From contig NZ_JACJTD010000014.1 in assembly GCF_014698505.1 (NCBI RefSeq), positions 103,670-167,669 on the forward strand: a DNA stretch of 64,000 bases. The letters are read 5' to 3'. This document shows positions 52,738 to 61,709 of the stretch, one piece after another. The translations under genes and the position numbers were made by a program. The notes beneath the pieces were generated by a model. That model was not told where the DNA came from. It did no database searches and saw nothing but the letters and a program-made list of their open reading frames with translations. How positions within the stretch are numbered: position 1 is the first letter of the stretch; the number at the start of each line of letters is the position of its first letter. The stretch is from Nostoc foliaceum FACHB-393 (GTDB lineage: Bacteria > Cyanobacteriota > Cyanobacteriia > Cyanobacteriales > Nostocaceae).

Positions 52738-53616
52738 TCATATTCCAAAATAGCCAAGAAAAGTCAAAGTAATATCAGGATAATGATTACCGATAGTGGA
52801 AGCTTCATGAATTATATTATCAGTGGGAGCAATATATGCTTCCCCAGGTGCAACTCTTAATTGAACTACAGGATATGAAGGATATCGCAGCATAAACTCG
52901 TACCCTATTTCTGTACCTCTATAATGCTTATGAATATCCTCAGTCTCAGACAACCCCAAATGCCGAAACATATCCATCAGAGTTAGGTTAATAAACAAAA
53001 AAAATCTATCTTCTTGCCCTAAATTAATGCAAATTCTATTTCGGGATTTATGTCTGCGTCTTAATGGTGCTTTATCCCAACTATCAAGGTGCATACCAAC
53101 GAACAGTTTTTCGTTATAATTGCCATAATAATTAACAGTTACAGTTTTGAAATTAGGCTCAGTAACTTGAATACCTAATATTTCTAAATTTTGAGGATTT
53201 AAAATGTAATTTGAAAGACGATTGAGAACTTCTTTAATTACTTTTTCACCTTCAAGATTACTGACGATAGATTGATACTCTTCTACTGTTTCTATTGAAC
53301 GAAAATTAAATTTTTCCAAAGGCAACAAGGCATAGTCGGGAATGCGAACTATGGCTATATGTGAACCGATATCCCATGTCTTCGGTTTGGACATAGCTTC
53401 ATTGCTAAAAAGCAGGTTATATTCTGTTGTATTCGTTTGTCTCCAAGGTTCTTTGGGTAGAAAAGCACCACTGCGATATTTAACTTTATCGTCTTCTAAT
53501 TCGATTTTTTGGAATGTTCCGGAACTCAACCTAATTCTGGAATTATTTCCTCCAGAATTGATGGGATCAAAAATTTGGATGCTTTTTTTTAAATTTAAAT
53601 TTTCACTTGTAATCAT
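52738..53616 (-). CDS. putative Fe(II)/2-oxoglutarate-type oxygenase of the RiPP operon
   Basis: A 292-residue protein (ATG at 53616). The HxD...H pattern of non-haem iron oxygenases is visible: GMHLDSWD, then HEAST 92 residues after the Asp, in a beta-rich second half (RICINLG, FFLFINLTL, VVQLRVAPGEAYIAP). The 2-oxoglutarate-binding Arg normally about 10 residues after the second His is not obvious, so the co-substrate is uncertain. It is 49 bp after the rSAM gene on the same strand. It probably hydroxylates or otherwise oxidises the modified peptide, though an alternative fold cannot be ruled out. Confidence 0.55.
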   Translation of the reverse strand: MITSENLNLKKSIQIFDPINSGGNNSRIRLSSGTFQKIELEDDKVKYRSGAFLPKEPWRQTNTTEYNLLFSNEAMSKPKTWDIGSHIAIVRIPDYALLPLEKFNFRSIETVEEYQSIVSNLEGEKVIKEVLNRLSNYILNPQNLEILGIQVTEPNFKTVTVNYYGNYNEKLFVGMHLDSWDKAPLRRRHKSRNRICINLGQEDRFFLFINLTLMDMFRHLGLSETEDIHKHYRGTEIGYEFMLRYPSYPVVQLRVAPGEAYIAPTDNIIHEASTIGNHYPDITLTFLGYFGI

Positions 53617-53665
53617 CACAAAGATTACCTAAAAACTTTTATGTTTCCCTAATTAAAAGTATTTT

Positions 53666-54889
53666 TTATAACGGACAGTCTAATGCTGAAGCTACTGGGA
53701 ATTGCTTTGGCTGTTCAATATTTATTTTTCGAGAAATTGGTTCAATAATTCCCGATTGGATTAAACGTGATTCTATGTGTTTTAAAATTCCTTTCTCGAT
53801 GATACAATCAATATTGCCTTCTTCATCAAATTGATTATTAATAATAGCTTCTTCAGCCATTGGATAACCGCTACAACTTCCAAAATATTGGCAGGAAGTA
53901 CAGACAGACATCATGCGTTCTTCTGCTGCGGATATTACTTTTTTATGTACAGGGCTTAAAATAATATTTTCTAAAGGACTTTGAAATAAATTTCCATGAC
54001 AAACTTCTGGTTTATAAGCATCTCCATAACTATAAATATCACCATTAACATTCACTACATAAATTGATTCCCATTCCGTCTTATCGTAAAAATATGGTTG
54101 AGAATCAGAGCTATAGTGACGAAGAATTATTTCTATATATTCCATAATTGGCAAAATCATTACCATATTTTGGCTTTCCATCCACATATCTACAAGAGTG
54201 CAAAAAGCTTGCAGAACTTCTTGTGGAGTAATTTCAAATCCTTGATGTTGCCCTTCAAAAGCTCCATTGAATAGTGGTAAAATCCGAAAATGAAGCTTCA
54301 TCTTTTCATAAAATTTAAAAATCTCTTGAAGATAAGGTAAATTTAATTTAGTTAAAACAGTAATACATCCAAAGGAAACATTTGCATTTAGTAAGCGATC
54401 CATATTTTTTAAAACTGTTAATAAAGAATCAACTCCTGATTGCTTAACACGTAGACCTCCAAATAAGTCAACAGAAACACCGACACCATCAAATCCCTCG
54501 GATAATAATCGGATACTTTCTTTGTTAAGTGTTGTCAGGTTAGTTTGAACTACATTAGTAACAGAACTTGCCAGTTCTCCAAAAATCTGTTGCTGATGGT
54601 CAAAAGTACGCCAATAATAATCAGGTGATTGCAAGAGTGGTTCTCCACCATGCCAAACAAACTGAATGTCTGTTTTCAAGTCAATCTGACTATAATAATT
54701 AGCAATGTGATGATACATTTTATCCAGTTGTTCTAGCGCAATTTTTGTTCTATCACCTAGTTCTAAGTATTCATAACAATAGCGACAGCGTAAGTTACAA
54801 AGCTTAGAAGTTTTGACCACAAATTGAACCTGTCTAGCTTCCGATTTCATAAGTTTAAACAGTGAGTTTCGACAATATTTTAGACGCAT
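53666..54889 (-). CDS. radical SAM/SPASM peptide maturase
   Basis: A 407-residue enzyme. CNLRCRYCYEY holds the CxxxCxxC cluster ligands C31, C35 and C38, and FVWHGGEPLL near 77 is the SPASM-maturase motif. The C-terminal half carries cysteines C296, C329, C332, C338 and C361 in a SPASM-like spacing (CHGNL, CTSCQYFGSCSG), suggesting extra iron-sulfur clusters. Such enzymes build cyclophane, thioether or carbon-carbon links in RiPP precursors. It sits between a small peptide gene 59 bp upstream and the oxygenase-like gene 49 bp downstream. Enzyme class is sure; its product is inferred. Confidence 0.88.
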   Translation of the reverse strand: MRLKYCRNSLFKLMKSEARQVQFVVKTSKLCNLRCRYCYEYLELGDRTKIALEQLDKMYHHIANYYSQIDLKTDIQFVWHGGEPLLQSPDYYWRTFDHQQQIFGELASSVTNVVQTNLTTLNKESIRLLSEGFDGVGVSVDLFGGLRVKQSGVDSLLTVLKNMDRLLNANVSFGCITVLTKLNLPYLQEIFKFYEKMKLHFRILPLFNGAFEGQHQGFEITPQEVLQAFCTLVDMWMESQNMVMILPIMEYIEIILRHYSSDSQPYFYDKTEWESIYVVNVNGDIYSYGDAYKPEVCHGNLFQSPLENIILSPVHKKVISAAEERMMSVCTSCQYFGSCSGYPMAEEAIINNQFDEEGNIDCIIEKGILKHIESRLIQSGIIEPISRKINIEQPKQFPVASALDCPL

Positions 54890-54948
54890 AATTAATTTAG
54901 AATTATCAGTTTTTTCTAAATTAATTATGCTTTCTCATCCACTAAACT

Positions 54949-55296
54949 TTAATGTATCAAAGATTGAAAAGTTTCTAATGCTGAAGGACGATTACCTTGT
55001 TGATTAGCTTGATAGGGTTGGTTTTGTACGAAACTAGGACCATTATCAAATAAGCGAAATTTTGGTCTTCGCGCTAATAGCTGAGGTTCGTGTGGATCAA
55101 CTGCTACAGTTTGTCTATTTCCTGTAATAGCTTGTATCTTTTCACTTAAACTAGAGGAAAAATTAATAGTATCTACAGGGTTCATAGCCTCCTTAACTGG
55201 AATATTTTGATTAAGCTCAGAAACCACTACAGATGGAGCCATAATTACTAAGAACAAAATCAAATGGCTTGGTAAATTAGACACTAACTTCTTCAT
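54949..55296 (-). CDS. candidate RiPP precursor peptide
   Basis: A 115-residue protein with GAGGC before the ATG. Residues 1-25 are a signal-like hydrophobic stretch (HLILFLVIMAPSVVV). The middle (about 28-75) is a polar leader (SSSLSEKIQAITGNRQ, VDPHEPQLLARR). The C-terminal 38 residues (RPKFRLFDNGPSF, QNQPYQANQQGNRP, ETFQSLIH) are basic, aromatic and rich in Gln/Asn, and the likely core. Architecture (signal-like N terminus, short leader, aromatic C terminus, rSAM/SPASM maturase next door) recalls cyanobacterial Grr-type peptides, but it lacks their glycine-rich repeats. No homologue search was possible. Confidence 0.6.
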   Translation of the reverse strand: MKKLVSNLPSHLILFLVIMAPSVVVSELNQNIPVKEAMNPVDTINFSSSLSEKIQAITGNRQTVAVDPHEPQLLARRPKFRLFDNGPSFVQNQPYQANQQGNRPSALETFQSLIH

Positions 55297-55583
55297 AATG
55301 CCTCTCTTATTAAACTCCGTAAATTATCAAGTTTTCTGATTACTAAACCCAGGTGAGTATTTTTCCAGTAAGTATTTTTCCAAAATTTAGCATTTTGGAC
55401 AGACAATAACATTGTTATCACAGAGATGAGATGAAAAGCATTCGCGCTCTAATTGATCTTTCTCTGCGCGTTGCTATGTTTGATTTTTAAGTATTTTTAT
55501 CCCCTTTTCAAATCACAGTTTTGCAATAAAAATGCCTATTAAGTCTTAAATTAATCCTACTTATCATACAAAAATATTATCCC

Positions 55584-55627
55584 AACTTTTGATAGATCAA
55601 TCAAAATAAAATAGTCTATCAAAAGTT
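55584..55627. repeat. 13-bp inverted repeat AACTTTTGATAGA
   Basis: Exact 13-bp arms at 55584-55596 and 55615-55627 with an 18-base spacer. The arms are AT-rich and could be a regulator-binding palindrome or the end of a lost element. It lies about 290 bp upstream of the peptide-gene start. Confidence 0.5.
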
Positions 55628-55730
55628 AGAAATAATGGTAGCTAAAAAAGTTAATTTGTCGGTGAAAGCCATCACCGTGCCAAAACGGGAAAATTGTACC
55701 TAAGGCTGAAACCTATGCCAAATAAGCATT

Positions 55731-55870
55731 TCAGCGATACTTGTTTTCCTTAATCCGCAAAGGCCGCAACTTGTCAAAACTGGTCGCCTGTTTCAAATTC
55801 CAGACATAATCGCCAGTAAGATTGATAGGGTAGCCACCGAGATACCCGGCGACCACCCGATCGCTAACCT
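55731..55870 (-). pseudogene. C-terminal remnant of a Tn3-family transposase
   Basis: The minus-strand frame reads VVAGYLGGYPINLTGDYVW, then KLRPLR and a TGA at 55731. The INLTGDYxW...LRPLR pattern matches the C-terminal tail of Tn3-family transposases, which commonly read HINLTGDYxW...FRPLR. Upstream the frame is open but unlike the rest of the protein, and there is no start. It is a small relic of a transposon. Confidence 0.5.
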
Positions 55871-55976
55871 TTAAAAGAAATGGGGTAAAACAGGGGAAAA
55901 TAAGCGAAATGAGGTATGAATTTCTCAGCTTTTCGCAGCTACAAGGCTCAAGCTCTAAGCTGAGCTTGCATTGCTG

Positions 55977-56444
55977 TTATTTTGCAATTGATATAGCTTC
56001 CTTAGTCATCTTTTGTAAAACTTTTCTTGGAGAACCGCTCAAAATCTCATCACATTTTTCGGTAGATATGTCCTTTGGAGTCTGGGCAGCAACTTTGACA
56101 GAAGTCTTCAATAACATTTCATTAACTTGTCCCGTTACCCATTTGGCACCTGCTACGCCCACAAGCAATGCTCCCGCTAGGGCTGAGAACGTTAAACTAA
56201 TCTCTTCTCTTACCGTACCATTGGCAGCCTTTTTTGCTAATTCAATTCCCGCCCCCGAACCGTAAAACGACCAAGAGGCAAAAGCCGCAAAGGCACCAAT
56301 GAAAACATTCGTTAAAAATCCCGGACACAATATACCACTTTCTTTTCTTGGCAGAATAAAACCGTTATCACTTAATAAAGCATTTACTACACCACCTGCT
56401 GCTCCAGCAAAAGAAATCAGCAGGGCACACATCCAAGGGTCCAT
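55977..56444 (-). CDS. small membrane protein, function unknown
   Basis: A 155-residue protein with hydrophobic segments near residues 5-24, 42-60 and 85-105 (SALAGALLVGVAGAKWV), Gly/Ala-rich, and a basic, helical C-terminal 45 residues. It looks like a small integral membrane protein. Start is ATG at 56444. It may be part of the accessory region around the peptide operon, but lies beyond the transposon remnant, so a link is only a guess. Confidence 0.55.
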   Translation of the reverse strand: MDPWMCALLISFAGAAGGVVNALLSDNGFILPRKESGILCPGFLTNVFIGAFAAFASWSFYGSGAGIELAKKAANGTVREEISLTFSALAGALLVGVAGAKWVTGQVNEMLLKTSVKVAAQTPKDISTEKCDEILSGSPRKVLQKMTKEAISIAK

Positions 56445-56904
56445 AAATTATTCTCAAAGCACTTAATGATTAATTTTTGCTGTCCTTAACTACAGCAATA
56501 AATTTCAGCATTCCGGATTCGCCTACACTACTATAAAAAATGTCTAAAAATCTGTTTTAAGCTAATCCGCGTTTCAGTTGCATAATCCTTAGCCTTAGAA
56601 AGACGCGGGGATGCAATTTAAAGGATTATTAGCTTACACGCTAATCTTTTTGCTGGAGTTTCGCACCGGGAACTAGTCTACTCTACTCTGAAAAAGTCCC
56701 CTAAAAGCGACCTCAGTTCGTTAATTCCGTCTTACCTCAAGTGTACTTATTTTCATCCGTGGTGCTGAACTGAAAGTTCATGACCCACTAAACTCCAGCA
56801 TAAAGCCATAGCACACTTTCGTATGTATACTTGCATATAGCCCAGCAACAGTTTATCAGTCTATTGCTGGGTGATCTGTCTTTTCTGGCTATGATTCGCT
56901 CCCG
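56445..56904. other. intergenic region with nested hairpins
   Basis: Holds CCCAGCAA...TTGCTGGG (56841-56871), a hairpin 34 bases beyond the RTX stop codon, and a cluster of ATAATCC/GGATTAT and CTAATCCGCG-type inverted words near 56569-56650. No gene is seen. Confidence 0.45.
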
Positions 56905-59900
56905 TTAGGCAATTACAGTAATATCTGCACTACTAAGCACTGCCTGATTTGAGAACTGGGCTATTTGAACTTGTGCTGTACCACCAACTCCATCCTTATC
57001 AAAGAATAGATTCCCCGTTGTTTGATCATACATAAAGCGATCGCTTGCTGTTGTCGCACTAGTCCCAAGTCGGAACAAACCCGAATCTAGTATCGTATCC
57101 TGAGATTGGCTAAGTCCGAATTCTGCCTTGGAAACAAAAATAGTATCATCTCCAACAGTAAAATCAGTGATGATATCATAGCCTCCAGTACGGGTATCAG
57201 CCAGGTTAAAGTTATCTCGCCCAACTCCACCAGTCAGCACATCTCGACCAATTCCACCAGTGAGTAGATCATCACCTGCACCGCCCAACAAGGTGTCATT
57301 ACCTGAGCCACCAAAGAGGATATCATTGCCACTTTCTCCGCTCAAGATGTTAGCTCCACCATTTCCCGTAAGGATATTATCAAGGCTGTTACCAGTACCA
57401 TTGATTACCTTGGTTCCAGTCAGAGTCAAGTTCTCCAAATGATCTCCCAACACCCAACTCACCGAAGAATTGACTAAATCTGTGCCTGCATTTAAGCCTT
57501 CGACAATAATATCGCTGAGGTTGTCAACAGTGTAGATGTCATTGCCTGCTCCACCAACAAGACTGTCAATCCCTGCACCTCCATCCAAGATGTCATCACC
57601 TGCACCGCCCAACAAAGTGTCATTACCTGAGCCACCAAAGAGGCTGTCGTTACCATCTCCTCCGCTCAAGTTGTTAGCGCCACCATTTCCCGTAAGAATA
57701 TTATCAAGGCTGTTACCAGTACCATTGATTAACTTACTACCAGTCAGCGTTAAATGCTCCAGGTTATTTCCCAACACCCAACTAACGGCAGACTTGACTA
57801 AATCTATGCCTGCATTTAAGCCTTCGACAACAATATCGCTGAGGCTGTCTACACTATAAATGTCGTCACCATCTCCACCATCAAGACTGTCAATTCCCAC
57901 ACCTCCATCCAAAGTGTCATTGCCGGAACCACCCAACAAGGTGTCATTACCTGTACCACCAATCAGGCTGTCGTTACCATCTCCTCCACTCAATTTGTTA
58001 GCGCCAGTATTTCCTATGAGGATATTATTAAGACTGTTACCAGTACCGTTGATTGCTGTGCTTCCAGTCAGTGTCAAGTTCTCTAGGTTATCTACTAACA
58101 CCCAACTCACCGAAGACTTGACTAAATCTATACCTGCATTTAAGCCTTCAACAATAACATCGCTGAGGTTGTCTACAGTGTAGATGTCATTGCCTGCTCC
58201 ACCATCAAGACTGTCAATCCCTGCACCTCCATCCAAGGTGTCATTACCTGCACCGCCCAACAAGGTATCATTGCCTGAGCTACCAAAGAGGCTGTCGTTA
58301 CCATCTCCTCCGCTCAAGATGTTAGCGCCAGTATTTCCTATAAGGATGTTATTAAGGCTGTTACCAGTACCATTGATTGCCGAGCTTCCAGTAAGGGTCA
58401 ACTTCTCCAGGTTATTTCCCAACACCCAACTCACTGAAGAATTGACTAAATCTGTGCCTGCATTTAAGCCTTCAACAATAACATCGCTGAGGTTGTCAAC
58501 AGTGTAAATGTCGTTGCCTGCGCCACCATCAAGAGTGTCAGATCCCAAACCTCCATTCAAGGTGTCATTGCCTGCACCGCCCAACAAGGTGTCATTACCT
58601 GAATCACCAAAAAGACTGTCGTTACCATCTCCTCCGCTCAAGGTGTTAGCGGCACTATTTCCAATCAAAATATTCTTAAGGCTGTTACCAGTACCATTGA
58701 TTGCGTTGGTTCCAGTCAGGGTCAAGTTCTCCAGGTTATTTCCCAACACCCAACTCACTGAAGATTTAACTAAATCTGTGCCTGCACTGGCGGCTTCAAT
58801 AATAGTGTCGCCGATGCTATCCACAATATAAGTATCATTGCCTTTACCACCAAGGAGACTGTCATCTCCTGTACCACCATCTAAGAAATCATTTCCATCG
58901 CCGCCATCAAGAGTGTCGTTATCACCTAGTCCGTTGAGGGTGTCGTTGCCCTGCAACCCTGAGATGATATCCATGATCCCTGTACCAGTCAGGTTATCTG
59001 CACCTGAAGTGCCATTAATGGGAGGCGTGACTTCATTAATGGTCAAGTTGACGGTAGCAGTGCTACTGCCTCCTTGCCCATCACTTATGGTGTAAGTGAA
59101 GTTGTCGGAGCCATAATAGTTTTCGACGGACGTATAAGTGTAAGTACCGTTGTTGTTGTTAACTAAGCCTCCGTGGCTAGGTTGAGTGAAGCTAATAATG
59201 TTCAATACATCAATGACATCTGCATCCATATCATTGCTCAACAAAGTAGTAGCGCTAATGATAATGGGTGTATTTTTGTTTGTGGTGATGCTGTCGTTAA
59301 CAGCGACGGGAGCATCATTCACCGCTGTAATATTAATATTGCGGGTAACTGCGGTGCTATTAGCAGTCCCATCATTCACTAGAAAGCTGACGGTACGAGG
59401 TGTAGTAGCGGGGTTATCACTGCTGTTGATATAAGTAATAGAACGTAGTGCAGTTTGATAATTAGCAACAGTGGCACTGCCAGTTAAAGTTAAAACGCCT
59501 GTGCTACTGTCGTAGTTGCCTATAATCCCATTTTGGTTGGTGAAGGCAAGGGTGTCTTGAGTAGAGACAAAACCACTGGTAATACTGACAGTGGCACTGG
59601 AAAGGTTGGGGGAGTCTGCATCGCTGACAGTGATGCCTGAGTCGATGGCTGTAGTGGCGTTCTCAGTATATGCCAGGGCAGAGTTGGTAGCAGTAGCAAC
59701 GGGCGCACTATTCACTGCCGTAATATTAATATTGCGGGTAACAGTGGTGCTATTAGCAATCCCATCATTAACTAAAAAGCTGATGGTACGAGGTGTAGTA
59801 TTGGGGTTATCACTGCTGTTGTTATAAGTAATAGAACGCAGTGCGGTTTGATAATTGGCAACAGTGGCACTGCCAGTTAAGGTTAAAACCCCAGTGCTGC

Positions 59901-61644
59901 TGTTGTAGTTGCCTGTAATTCCATTTTGGTTGGTAAAGGCAAGGGTGTCTTGAGCAAGGACAAAACCGCTGGTAATACTAACGGCAGCACTGGACAGGTT
60001 AGCAGAGTCTAAATCGCTGAGGGTGATGCCTGAGTCAATGACTATAGTGGCGTTCTCGGTATATGCCAGGGCAGAGTTTGTGGCAGTAGCAATGGGTACA
60101 TCATTCACCACCGTAATATTAATATTACGGGTAACGGTGGTACTATTAGAAGTCCCATCATTAACTATAAAGCTGATAGTACGAGGTGTAGTATTAGGGT
60201 TATCACTGGTGTTGGTATAAGTAATAGAACGCAGTGCAGTTTGATAATTAGCAACAGTGGAACTGCCAGTTAAGGTTAAAACCCCTGTGCTGCTGTTGTA
60301 GCTGCCCGTAATTCCATTTTGGTTGGTAAAGGCGAGGGTGTCTTGAGCAGAAATAAAGCTACTAGTAATGCTGACAGTAGCACTAGCCAGGTTGTCTGAG
60401 TCTACATCGCTGATGGTGATGGCTGAGTCGATGGCTAGAGTGGCGTTCTCGCTGTATGCAAGGGCGGAGACAGAACCAGAGGTGATTGTCGGGGGAACCC
60501 CAGCGTTGATGTTTAGTTGGGCATATATTCCATCTCCAGAACTGTCCTGACCACTGCTAGTCCAGGAAATGACAAAATCTCCCCCTGCATTCATCGCTAA
60601 TGTCGAGTTCTGTTGATTGTTAGCGATGTAAGTATTGACCTTAAATTCGCCCCCAATAGCTACCCCGGCACTACTGTAACGTTGGGCATATATCCCATCT
60701 CCAGACCCGTCCTGACCACTGCTAGTCCAGGAAATCACAAAGTTCCCCACTTCATCCATCGCTATTGTGGGGTTAGATTGATTGCCAGGGATGGCGGTAT
60801 TGACCCTAAATTGACTACCTTGAGCCACCCCGGCACTACTGTAACGTTGGGCATATATCCCATCTCCAGACCCGTCCTGACCATAACTTTGCCAGGAAAT
60901 AATAAAGTCCCCATCTGCATCCATCGCTATTGTAGGGTTATATTGAAAGTTGGCGGTGTAGATATTGACCTTAAATTCACTACCTTGAGGCACCCCAGAA
61001 CTGTTGTAGCGTTGGGCATATATCCCATAGCCAGATCCATCCTGATAATAGCTTTGCCAGGCAATAACAAAGTCCCCATCTGCATCCATCGCTATTGTGG
61101 AGTTATTTTGAAAGCCGATGATGGTGTCATTGACCCTAAATTCACTACCTTGAGCCACCCCGGTACTGTTGTAACGTTGGGCATATATCCCATAGCCATC
61201 CCCATCCTGACCATTGCTAGTCCAGGAAATCACAAAGTCCCCATCTGCATCCATTGCTATTGTGGGGTTAGATTGACTGTCGGTGATGGTGTCATTGACC
61301 CTAAATTCACTACCTTGAGCCACCCCGGTACTGTTGTAACGTTGGGCATATATTCCAAAGCCATCCCCATCCTGACCATTGCTAGTCCAGGAAATCACAA
61401 AGTCCCCATCTGCATCCATCGCTATTGTGGGGTTAGATTGACTGCCGATGATGGTGGTATTGACCTGAAATTCATTCCCTTGAGCCACCCCATCGCTGTT
61501 GTAGCGTTGGGCATATATTCCATCGACAGACCCGTCTTGACCATTGCTAGTCCAGGAAATCACAAAGTCCCCATCGTCATCTATCGCTACTGTGGAGTTA
61601 GATTGATTGCCAGTGATGTAAGTATTGACTTGGAATTCAGTCAT
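56905..61644 (-). CDS. RTX/cadherin-like repeat protein, calcium-binding, secreted
   Basis: A 1579-residue secreted protein with no N-terminal signal peptide, suited to type I secretion. Residues about 1-385: seven 55-residue beta-propeller-like repeats (EFxVN...IAMDADGDFVISW, GIYAQRYN). About 385-780: three 131-residue cadherin-like repeats (TISDVDSDNL, GVLTLTGS, ALRSITY). About 780-880: one Ig/cadherin-like unit (VNDAPVAVNDS). About 880-1490: five 108-residue units ending in ENLTLTG, INGTGNSL, with RTX nonapeptides (GGDGNDSLFG, GNDTLLGGAGND) that bind calcium. The last 90 residues are a cyanobacterial RTX C-terminal secretion-type domain. SD AGAGG precedes the ATG. Probably an adhesin, S-layer-like or matrix protein. 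Confidence 0.88.
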   Translation of the reverse strand: MTEFQVNTYITGNQSNSTVAIDDDGDFVISWTSNGQDGSVDGIYAQRYNSDGVAQGNEFQVNTTIIGSQSNPTIAMDADGDFVISWTSNGQDGDGFGIYAQRYNSTGVAQGSEFRVNDTITDSQSNPTIAMDADGDFVISWTSNGQDGDGYGIYAQRYNSTGVAQGSEFRVNDTIIGFQNNSTIAMDADGDFVIAWQSYYQDGSGYGIYAQRYNSSGVPQGSEFKVNIYTANFQYNPTIAMDADGDFIISWQSYGQDGSGDGIYAQRYSSAGVAQGSQFRVNTAIPGNQSNPTIAMDEVGNFVISWTSSGQDGSGDGIYAQRYSSAGVAIGGEFKVNTYIANNQQNSTLAMNAGGDFVISWTSSGQDSSGDGIYAQLNINAGVPPTITSGSVSALAYSENATLAIDSAITISDVDSDNLASATVSITSSFISAQDTLAFTNQNGITGSYNSSTGVLTLTGSSTVANYQTALRSITYTNTSDNPNTTPRTISFIVNDGTSNSTTVTRNINITVVNDVPIATATNSALAYTENATIVIDSGITLSDLDSANLSSAAVSITSGFVLAQDTLAFTNQNGITGNYNSSTGVLTLTGSATVANYQTALRSITYNNSSDNPNTTPRTISFLVNDGIANSTTVTRNINITAVNSAPVATATNSALAYTENATTAIDSGITVSDADSPNLSSATVSITSGFVSTQDTLAFTNQNGIIGNYDSSTGVLTLTGSATVANYQTALRSITYINSSDNPATTPRTVSFLVNDGTANSTAVTRNINITAVNDAPVAVNDSITTNKNTPIIISATTLLSNDMDADVIDVLNIISFTQPSHGGLVNNNNGTYTYTSVENYYGSDNFTYTISDGQGGSSTATVNLTINEVTPPINGTSGADNLTGTGIMDIISGLQGNDTLNGLGDNDTLDGGDGNDFLDGGTGDDSLLGGKGNDTYIVDSIGDTIIEAASAGTDLVKSSVSWVLGNNLENLTLTGTNAINGTGNSLKNILIGNSAANTLSGGDGNDSLFGDSGNDTLLGGAGNDTLNGGLGSDTLDGGAGNDIYTVDNLSDVIVEGLNAGTDLVNSSVSWVLGNNLEKLTLTGSSAINGTGNSLNNILIGNTGANILSGGDGNDSLFGSSGNDTLLGGAGNDTLDGGAGIDSLDGGAGNDIYTVDNLSDVIVEGLNAGIDLVKSSVSWVLVDNLENLTLTGSTAINGTGNSLNNILIGNTGANKLSGGDGNDSLIGGTGNDTLLGGSGNDTLDGGVGIDSLDGGDGDDIYSVDSLSDIVVEGLNAGIDLVKSAVSWVLGNNLEHLTLTGSKLINGTGNSLDNILTGNGGANNLSGGDGNDSLFGGSGNDTLLGGAGDDILDGGAGIDSLVGGAGNDIYTVDNLSDIIVEGLNAGTDLVNSSVSWVLGDHLENLTLTGTKVINGTGNSLDNILTGNGGANILSGESGNDILFGGSGNDTLLGGAGDDLLTGGIGRDVLTGGVGRDNFNLADTRTGGYDIITDFTVGDDTIFVSKAEFGLSQSQDTILDSGLFRLGTSATTASDRFMYDQTTGNLFFDKDGVGGTAQVQIAQFSNQAVLSSADITVIA
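57260..58870. repeat. five 324-bp tandem repeats in the RTX gene
   Basis: The repeated block (CTCCAGGTTATTTCCCAACA-type plus CAACAAGGTGTCATTACCTG-type words) recurs every 324 bases, one unit per 108 codons. Copies differ by scattered changes. Confidence 0.85.
59290..60480. repeat. three 393-bp tandem repeats in the RTX gene
   Basis: The TTCTC.GTATATGCCAGGGC word recurs at 59660, 60054 and 60447, a period of 393 bases (131 codons), encoding the cadherin-like repeats. Confidence 0.8.
60530..61640. repeat. seven 165-bp tandem repeats in the RTX gene
   Basis: GTTGGGCATATATCCCAT-type words recur every 165 bases, one per 55-codon N-terminal unit. Confidence 0.85.
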
Positions 61645-61709
61645 GAAAAAACCTCTGAAAAAAACTAAAAATTTGATTTCAACAATTACGCTCTGATTAA
61701 ACAGATTCT

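Larger units (their letters stand above)
55297..55976. other. AT-rich intergenic region with decayed element
   Basis: Holds a 13-bp inverted repeat at 55584-55627 and, at 55731-55870, the minus-strand remnant of a Tn3-family transposase. Possible control region of the peptide operon. Confidence 0.45.

Noticed and set aside
57260..58831. Ser/Pro-rich plus-strand frames, 107 codons each, repeating every 324 bases
   Set aside because: Antisense shadows of the RTX nonapeptide repeats; the period equals the repeat unit.
60613..61668. Long plus-strand open frame (351 codons) opposite the RTX gene
   Set aside because: It is antisense to the 165-bp repeats and itself repetitive; the minus-strand frame carries clear protein repeats and a start, so this is a shadow.
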